Assembly: GCA_036245525.1 (NCBI GenBank)
Contig: BTPG01000007.1
Coordinates: 169,351,328-169,415,327, forward strand
From: Semisulcospira habei
Lineage: Eukaryota; Mollusca; Gastropoda; Semisulcospiridae
Length of the DNA: 64,000 nt
Reading direction: 5' to 3'
Shown: piece after piece, positions 57,950 to 64,000 of the stretch
How the letters are laid out: each line of letters opens with the position of its first letter
How positions within the stretch are numbered: position 1 is the first letter of the stretch
Notes under the pieces: generated by a model
What the model was told of the DNA's origin: nothing
The model's database searches: none
Seen by the model: the letters and a program-made list of their open reading frames with translations, nothing else
Made by a program: the position numbers and the translations under genes

Positions 57950-58738
57950 ATGACTTCCTCACACGGAGAAACGAAACGAAACATTTCGTCGAAGTGTCCG
58001 CATTTCAGACATTTCTCCAACATTTCACCGTTTCACGAAATGCGAAACGACACATTTCACGAAATAGAACCTGTCCCTATTCGCAAAACATTTCGCCGAA
58101 ACATTTCTACCCGTCGCCCAATCAGCGTCGTCCGCTCGGTCACACCCCAATCTGACGTCATTCAAGCCCACACACCGAACTGAGATAGCGACGGTAAAGC
58201 GATGCCGTGGAGTCAGGTCTATTATGGCTAGAATTGCGTGATGTGACGCACGAATCTGTAAGATTTAAGCGGAAAAATCATTTTCGCAATGGAATCTATC
58301 AAGTATCATCACTAAAGTACCACCAAAATATGATTTTAGGTCAGTTTTCTGCACACCACTTTCATCGGCTGCTCTGCGAAGCCGCCTACAAGATGGCGGC
58401 TATCGCTTCGAGACGGCGGCATCCTCGATTCAATTGAACCAGCCCTGTTTACGCATTCAAAAGCGCTTACGTTTATTCGATATGGTCGGCAATTCACATT
58501 AATTGTGTAAGTGAAGGCACACATGTCTTATATGTTTAGTTTTTAAGCGTCAGTAGTCAGAAACTATATGACCCGATGTCCACCGATACAAACCAGAGCA
58601 TGTGTCAGTGAAGAGTTACTTCCCCTGCACCAATCGAAATGAATTTTCACCGCGTTTCTGCGTGTGTGGAGAAGGCATTTCTATGCAATGAAAATGTTTC
58701 GTTTCTTGTGCATTTCGTTTCTCCGTGTAGGGAAGCCT
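57950..58738. mobile_element. DNA transposon candidate with 25-bp TIRs, no transposase
   Basis: GACTTCCTCACACGGAGAAA at the left is mirrored by TTTCTCCGTGTAGGGAAGCC at the right, both continuing into GAAACG. Subterminal GAAACATTTCG / CATTTCACGAAA motifs are repeated at least six times near the left end. The interior (about 790 bp in all) has no long frame. It contains AAGATGGCGGC at 58391, a perfect YY1-type motif. No clear target duplication. Confidence 0.6.
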
Positions 58739-58845
58739 TAGGACAACAAAGAAACAAACGGTTTGTGCTCCTTTTTCATAGTTCCTTGCCTAATTGTTTG
58801 TCTTGAGGACAAGATATTGTTTTTATTTAAAACATAAATTCTCTC

Positions 58846-58976
58846 CTAACCCATTTAATCCCGCGGACTCATTTCCCAAATTTTGTAGGTGTTTTAGCGA
58901 CGTTATCCCAGCTGTAGGACATGTCTCGACCATGATAATTCGTGCACACCTTTTTTCTCGGCAGTGACGTGGTTAA
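58846..58976. mobile_element. Family B element, inner hairpin deleted
   Basis: Left CTAACCCATTTAATCCCGCGG and right GGCAGTGACGTGGTTAA; the left arm reaches CCATGATAATTC and the partner arm is lost. Confidence 0.55.
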
Positions 58977-59077
58977 ATAGCCAGTAACTAACTCATCATC
59001 ATCAAGAAGCATTACATTTTTAAAAAAAAATTATAACGAAAAGAGACAGAAGAAGATGAAATACACATAATATTTAC

Positions 59078-59240
59078 CTGACACAAGTGTCCGTGACCAT
59101 GTCGTACATTTGGCCAACGGCACACTGGGTGACGACGGGTTCTCCGTTCACACAGACCGCCTTCCCTGAGCACTCGGCCTCGTGGAAACCGTCCGGGAAG
59201 CCGTCACACGAAATGTAGTGGGGTATCCAGGTGTCCGTAC
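59078..59240 (-). CDS. Orphan exon: chitin-binding type-2 (CBM14) domain
   Basis: The minus-strand frame IPHYISCDGFPDGFHEAEC, VCVNGEPVVTQC, QMYDMVTDTCV has the five-cysteine pattern and aromatic spacing of peritrophin-A/CBM14 domains. A clean donor, TGTCAG|gtaaat at 59078/59077, ends it in phase 2. Upstream, the frame runs into an A/T-rich repeat block without a visible acceptor, so the exon's 5' side may have been cut by repeat insertion. No neighbouring exon was recognised. Such domains bind chitin in extracellular matrix, gut and shell proteins. Confidence 0.6.
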
Positions 59241-59263
59241 AAATTTAAAAAAAATCAAAAAAT

Positions 59264-59556
59264 GAATAAATAAATAAAATACAGCCAACTTTGGAGTGTG
59301 AGAAAAAAATTAATCTGTTTGCAAACAACGACCTGCGATTGACTGAACCCGCCGGTATCTTGTCAGTGAAGACATCGACGGTTAAGACAGTTCCTCAGTA
59401 AACCATTCACAGATCGATAATGGTGTGTTAATATCTCAAGCTGCACACACGTCAGTGTTATTATCTTGATTTTTGTTAGCCTCAGTCAACTGCCTTATGT
59501 ACTGCCTGGAAAAATAATTATGTCTCGTAAGGAACTAGCACTATAGTCAATGCAAT
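59264..59556. repeat. Dispersed repeat, copy 2, first block
   Basis: AATACAGCCAACTTTGGAGTG matches the flank at 16425-16442 in the same orientation. From 59318 on, the sequence is the reverse complement of 16658-16880, so one part is inverted relative to copy 1. Confidence 0.7.
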
Positions 59557-59880
59557 ATATACATAAGAACAGGATAATTTTATTGCCAGTTTTGGCCGAA
59601 TAACTGCAAGTTCGAATGATAAGTGTGACTTAATTGTTACTTCTAGCGGATTGATTGTGGACATCAGATAGTGCCTCAGTTTAAGAGAGAATCACAACTA
59701 AAAACACAATCTCATTAATTACAGCTGAACTGATAATCAAGACAACCGTGACAGCCTGATACTGATCGGTCATGATAGTACAATTGACGTGCCAGATTAG
59801 CATGGTAATTTTCCAGGCGCCAAGCTAATCTGGCACTACCCTTGAACTATGCTACGTCTTCCACTGGTAGAAAGTCAGTC
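59557..59880. mobile_element. 324-bp insertion in the dispersed repeat, with a family B palindrome
   Basis: Begins near ATACATAAGAACAGGATAAT (a minus-strand retroposon tail with AATAAAATTATCCTG) and includes a degenerate palindrome at 59770-59850 (ACGTGCCAGATTAGCATGG, GCGCCAAGCTAATCTGGCAC). Confidence 0.55.
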
Positions 59881-59990
59881 TTTACAGACGTATGCCTCCT
59901 AATTGTTCCGAACACCAACTCAGTGGGCTCAAACAGGACGTGAGAAGATCAAAACTGACAGGCAAGCAACAACAAACAAACACGACACAC
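59881..59990. repeat. Dispersed repeat, copy 2, second block
   Basis: Reverse complement of 16540-16650 (CTCCTAATTGTTCCGAACAC, GGGCTCAAACAGGACGTGAG), ending in (CA)n where copy 1 has (TG)n. Confidence 0.7.
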
Positions 59991-60087
59991 ACACATGACA
60001 CACACACACACAATTAATCAGTTCCAAAACAAAGGCAATGACAACTGACCACACATGAAATGTTTACATAACGGACGTTCATGTTAT

Positions 60088-60105
60088 TATCGTGTGTGTG
60101 CGCGC

Positions 60106-60163
<58 letters not shown>

Positions 60164-61590
60164 CTGTGTGCCTGTGTGTCTGTTTGTCTGTGTGTGTGTG
60201 TGTCTGTGTGTGTGTCTGTGTGTGTGTGTCTGTGTGTGTGTGTGTGTGTCTGTGTGTGTGTGTGTGTCTGTGTGTGTGTGTCTGTGTGTGTGTCTGTGTG
60301 TGTGTGTCTGTGTGTGTGTGTCTGTGTGTGTGTGTGTCTGTGTGTGTGTGTCTGTGTGTGTGTGTCTGTGTGTGTGTGTGTCTGTGCGTGTGTGTGTGTC
60401 TGTGTGTGTGTGTGTCTGTCTCTATGTGTGTGTCTGTCTCTGTGTGTGTGTCTGTCTCTGTGTGTGTGTCTGTGTGTGTGTGTGTGTATGTCTGTGTGTG
60501 TGTCTGTGTGTGTGTGTGTGTATGTCTCTGTGTGTGTCTGTGTGTGTGTGTGTGGTGTGTGTCTGTGTGTGTGTGAGTCTGTCTCTGTGTGTGTGTCTGT
60601 CTCTGTGTGTGTGTCTGTCTCTGTGTGTGTGTCTGTCTCTGTGTGTATGTCTGTCTCTGTGTGTGTGTCTGTCTGTGTGTGTGTGTGTCTGTCTCTGTGT
60701 GTGTGTGTGTCTCTGTGTGTGTGTGTGTGTGTCTCTGTGTGTGTGTGTCTGTGTGTGTGTCTGTGTGTGTCTGTGTGTGTGTCTGTGTGTCCGTGTGTGT
60801 GTGTGTGTGTGTGCGTGTGTGTCTGTGTGTCTGTGTGTGTCTGTGTGTGTGTGTGTGTGTGTGCTGTGTGTGTGTGTCTGTGTGTCTGTGTCTGTGTGTG
60901 TGTCTGTGTGTGTGTGACTGTGTGTGTGTGTCTGTGTGTGTGTCTGTGTGTGTGTGTCTGTGTGTGTGTGTCTGTGTGTGTGTCTGTGTGTGTGTGTCTG
61001 TGTGTGTGTCTGTTGTGTGTGTGTGTGTGTTGTGTTGTGTGTGTGTGTCTGTGTGTGTGTCTGTGTGTGTGTCTGTGTGTGTCTGTGTGTGTGTGTGTGT
61101 CTGTGTGTGTGTCTGTGTGTGTGTGTCTGTGTGTGTGTGTCTGTGTGTGTCTGTGTGTGTGTGTCTGTGTGTGTGTGTGTGTGTCTGTGTGTGTGTGTGT
61201 GTCTGTGTGTGTGTCTGTGTGTGTGTCTGTGTGTGTGTCTGTGTGTGTGTGTGTGTCTGTGTGTGTGTGTCTGTGTGTGTGTGTCTGTGTGTGTGTGTCT
61301 GTGTGTGTGTCTGTGTGTGTTTGTCTGTGTGTGTGTCTGTGTGTGTGTGTCTGTGTGTGTGTGTCTGTGTGTGTGTGTCTGTGTGTGTGTGTCTGTGTGT
61401 GTGTGTCTGTGTGTGGGTGTGTCTGTCTGTGTGTCTGTGTCTGTGTCTGTGTGTCTGTATCTGTGTCTGTGTGTCTGTGTCTGTGTCTGTGTGTGTCTGT
61501 GTGTGTCTGTGTCTGTGTCTGTGTGTGTCTGTGTGTGTGTCTGTGTGTGTGTCTGTGTGTCTGTGTGTGTGTCTGTGCGTACACCAAATG
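60088..61590. repeat. 1.5-kb (TG)n / TGTC satellite-like tract
   Basis: TG repeats broken every 8-16 bases by TGTC, giving a dominant GTGTGTGTCT-like unit, with TCTG-rich stretches near 60415-60700 and 61420-61520. Very long frames occur in five of the six frames because the motif lacks stop codons; none is a gene. Confidence 0.95.
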
Positions 61591-62641
61591 ACTGAACTGG
61601 GTTACTTTCTTTACCATCCTTATGCAATCTGGGTCTGTGTAAAATTTTGGGTGGCCAGATCAGAAACCCATTTTTTCTGAGGGTTGTTTCTGTATTATCT
61701 TTCATTCAAAATTCAGAAAAAAATATCAAAATACGATGTGCCCATTTTAACAGATTTACTTCATCGTTGTGTTTCAGGGATGCCCTGGGCCTGTGTGTGG
61801 ACACGGAAGCGGCCGGAGTGTTTTCAGATCAATTTGATTGGTCCAACACCGATGAACGGAGTTCCTTCCCTTGCTTAAACGTCTTTCGTCTCCAACGGAC
61901 GCACCGGTCATTCTCTCGCATTTGCAGAGGTATTTTATGCAATATTTCTTAGTTAAGAGCACGCCCAAATGTACTTGTTCAGTGCAGTTATTTAACTGAG
62001 AGATGCCTCCAATCCCCGTACCCGTTTGGCCCAGAAAAATAAGGCGTCTGCTTTCAAACGTGTCTTCGGCCGCACCGGCCGGGCCTGACCGTTGAGTCTT
62101 GTAGTAAATGATAATAGAACCCCACGATTTTAACAAAAGCTTTCTTCTTCAATGAAAGGAATTCGTTCAATAACCCCATTACAAGGTCAATCTGCCACGC
62201 GATTTTGTTTCTTCTTTCTTTTTTTTTTTTCTGACGTGTTAACTTGCCACATGCATGCACAGTAACTATCAGTTGACTTTTTTTTTTTTTTAAAAACAAA
62301 AATGGCGCCAGATTTCAATCCTCGTTCGCAAAACTGCCTCGCGATTCGAAGAACGAACGTCCACAAACAGGTCTCGTTTAGGAATGTGCAACTGAAGTAT
62401 CGCTTTTTACTGTATTGCCAGTTTTTAGTTCTCAGGGTCACCCTGGTCAGCCCCACAGGGTGGGTTTTTCTCTCAATTCTGGGGCATGCATGTGTTTCTG
62501 TCTACCCTTTGTCCATTCACCTGTATAAATTTGCCTTTTTAAAACTCTCCCTACTGTCTGCACTGCCTGTAGCTCTTGATATTGGATGTGTGTTGCTAAA
62601 TGGTCTTAGCTTTATGTCTTGGCCCCATGTGTTAGGTTTAT
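61591..62641. other. No supported gene
   Basis: Frames up to 125 codons exist (62302-62679) but show no known domain or splice pattern. T runs lie near 62219 and 62280. I see nothing else. Confidence 0.4.
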
Positions 62642-62855
62642 TTAACTCATTCTACCCCAGACACACCACGGCAGGATAAGGATCCACCATGATAGTTCAA
62701 GGGTGATGCCAGAATAGCTTGGCGCCTACGGGCGCCAAGCTATTCTGGCATCTCCCTTGAACTATCATGGTCGATCTGTGCCCTGCACTGCAATGCAGTC
62801 TTGAGAGGACAGGGGCAAAATTTAAGGATTTTGGTGTTGGGGTAGAATGAGTTAA
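62642..62855. mobile_element. TTAA palindromic MITE, family A
   Basis: TTAACTCATTCTACCCCAGA at the left and GGGGTAGAATGAGTTAA at the right; arms GATGCCAGAATAGCTTGGCG and CGCCAAGCTATTCTGGCATC. Same orientation as 4329-4542. Confidence 0.78.
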
Positions 62856-63330
62856 CGTATTTGACCGGCAGGCGACATACATGGCAATGTTCTGTTTAGG
62901 TGGGTTTTTTTTTCACAAGCAGTGCAGGCACGTCCTGAGAAAGCCTAGTGGCTGTCGGGACGTTAAGCAATGTACAATCAATCTGATTCAAAATGTCAGT
63001 TGGTTTACATGGTTGTATTGGACATGTTCTCAGCAACACCATTTTGGTCACACCGGCTCAGGACTTTCTGGCACACACCCAGCGCCGGATGGCAGCAGGA
63101 TGTCCAAACCCATCAGGATCTATGCTGCAGAATCATGGCCCCCCAGCCTCTGCCACAGAGGGTGCGTCTGGTAGGAGGGTGCATGGACGGCAGCGGAATG
63201 CCCCCAATTACAAACTGGTAAGTAAAGTGATTCTATGATCATCTTCATTTTATTGGCTGGCGTGCGTGCGAAGCAAAAGTGAGTTTATGTTCTGGGCCAC
63301 TGGTCGTCCGTCCGTCGTCCATGGTAAACT
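62856..63330. other. No supported gene
   Basis: Short frames only. The stretch from 63043 to 63180 looks moderately codon-like but has no recognisable domain. Confidence 0.35.
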
Positions 63331-63514
63331 TTAACTCATTCTACCCCAACACCAAAATCCTTAAATTTTGCCCCTGTCCTCTCAAGACCGCATTGCAGCG
63401 CAGGACACAGATCGACCATGATAGTTCAAGGGTGGTGCCAGAATAGCTTGGCGCCCGTAGGCGCCAAGCTGTTCTGGCATCACCTTTGAACTATCATGGT
63501 CGATCCTTATCCCA
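63331..63514. mobile_element. TTAA palindromic MITE, family A, right end lost
   Basis: TTAACTCATTCTACCCCAAC at the left; arms GGTGCCAGAATAGCTTGGCGCC and GGCGCCAAGCTGTTCTGGCA. Homology stops after CGATCCTTATCCCA. Confidence 0.7.
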
Positions 63515-64000
63515 GGGTGGGATTCTTCCGCGTTTCCGCGGATTTCCGTGGAAATTCTTTCACAATTCCGCTGAAGCATATTTATTTTCCGCGTCTAATA
63601 ACAACAAAAAAGACGAGAAAAAAAAAAAAAATCTTCTTAAATGGCAAAAAAATCTCAAATGGGTTGGATTTGTATGCAGTTTGGTTCACTATCGCCCGAC
63701 ACTTCCGGTAGCTTTAGGTCGCAGTGGAAAATGGCGGTGAAAAAGGATATTGTCCAAGACAGAGTGCCGTTTAGTGTGCATCTGAACATAAACTGGTACG
63801 CACATTCCATTTTTATACTGCAGATCAGGAGTGTCATAACAAAGTCCATTTTCGGGTGTGTTTGGTCTCGCTCCCCGTGTCGGTTTTTGGATACTTTGGC
63901 GAACGGTGGACACGCGTGCCTATCCCCCCCCCCCTCCCCCTGTCGTTTGATTTTTCGGCCGCTGAAATGAAGGACATGAAACCACCCCCCACCCCCCCCC
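63515..64000. other. Possible promoter/first-exon region, unproven
   Basis: CACTTCCGG (ETS-type) at 63699-63707 is followed by AAAATGGCGG at 63727-63736, a common arrangement at housekeeping starts. The frame MAVKKDIVQDRVPFSVHLNI follows, with no recognised domain. The window ends in C-rich DNA. Confidence 0.25.

Noticed and set aside
60079..61617. 512-codon and similar long frames on both strands
   Set aside because: They lie wholly in TG/TGTC repeats and encode only His-Thr or Cys-Val low-complexity peptides.

Overview
The window looks like nuclear DNA of an invertebrate animal, most likely a marine mollusc (gastropod-like). The evidence is a 12-exon intron-containing gene with GT-AG splice sites, very many microsatellites, several clades of non-LTR retrotransposons, tRNA-headed SINEs, a Ty3/Gypsy LTR retrotransposon and dozens of short palindromic elements. 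The organism call is inference; no rRNA, tRNA or organellar gene is present to fix it.

The one well-supported host gene is on the minus strand between 33947 and 20312. It encodes a secreted astacin-family zinc metalloprotease: signal peptide, propeptide, catalytic domain, Cys-rich module, Thr-Gly repeat linker and two ShK domains. All 12 exons join in frame to 497 codons. The last ShK exon can also read through to an early stop (440 residues), whereas splicing to the distal exon adds a GPI-anchor-like tail. Its introns are full of mobile DNA: a LINE fragment, two SINEs, an 82-bp minisatellite and a dozen palindromic elements.

Regions: 1-10 kb is low-coding DNA with palindromic TTAA elements, a duplicated dispersed repeat and weak exon candidates. 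10.2-14.5 kb is a broken LINE with endonuclease, reverse transcriptase and a terminal zinc finger, interrupted by a 430-bp insertion and followed by a SINE. 15-20 kb holds repeats and foldback elements. 20-34 kb is the astacin gene. 34.6-35.7 kb is a Tc1-like transposon remnant with a palindromic element inside it. 38.2-49 kb is a chain of LINE 3' fragments separated by long (CT)n tracts, one of which is split by an 8-kb LTR retrotransposon (38753-46745) with 5-bp target duplications, whose 5' LTR carries a later SINE insertion. 52-55 kb is a third LINE, lacking its 3' end, lying directly against a SAP-domain exon. 56-64 kb contains a terminal-inverted-repeat element, an orphan chitin-binding-type exon, a 1.5-kb TG/TGTC satellite and more palindromes.

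The most notable theme is a set of short foldback families (70-220 bp) that nearly all begin and end in TTAA, the target site of piggyBac and Kolobok transposons. Their two arms carry matching changes within a copy while differing between copies. No autonomous partner is visible, although SAP and Cys-motif exons near 55.1-55.6 kb could belong to one.
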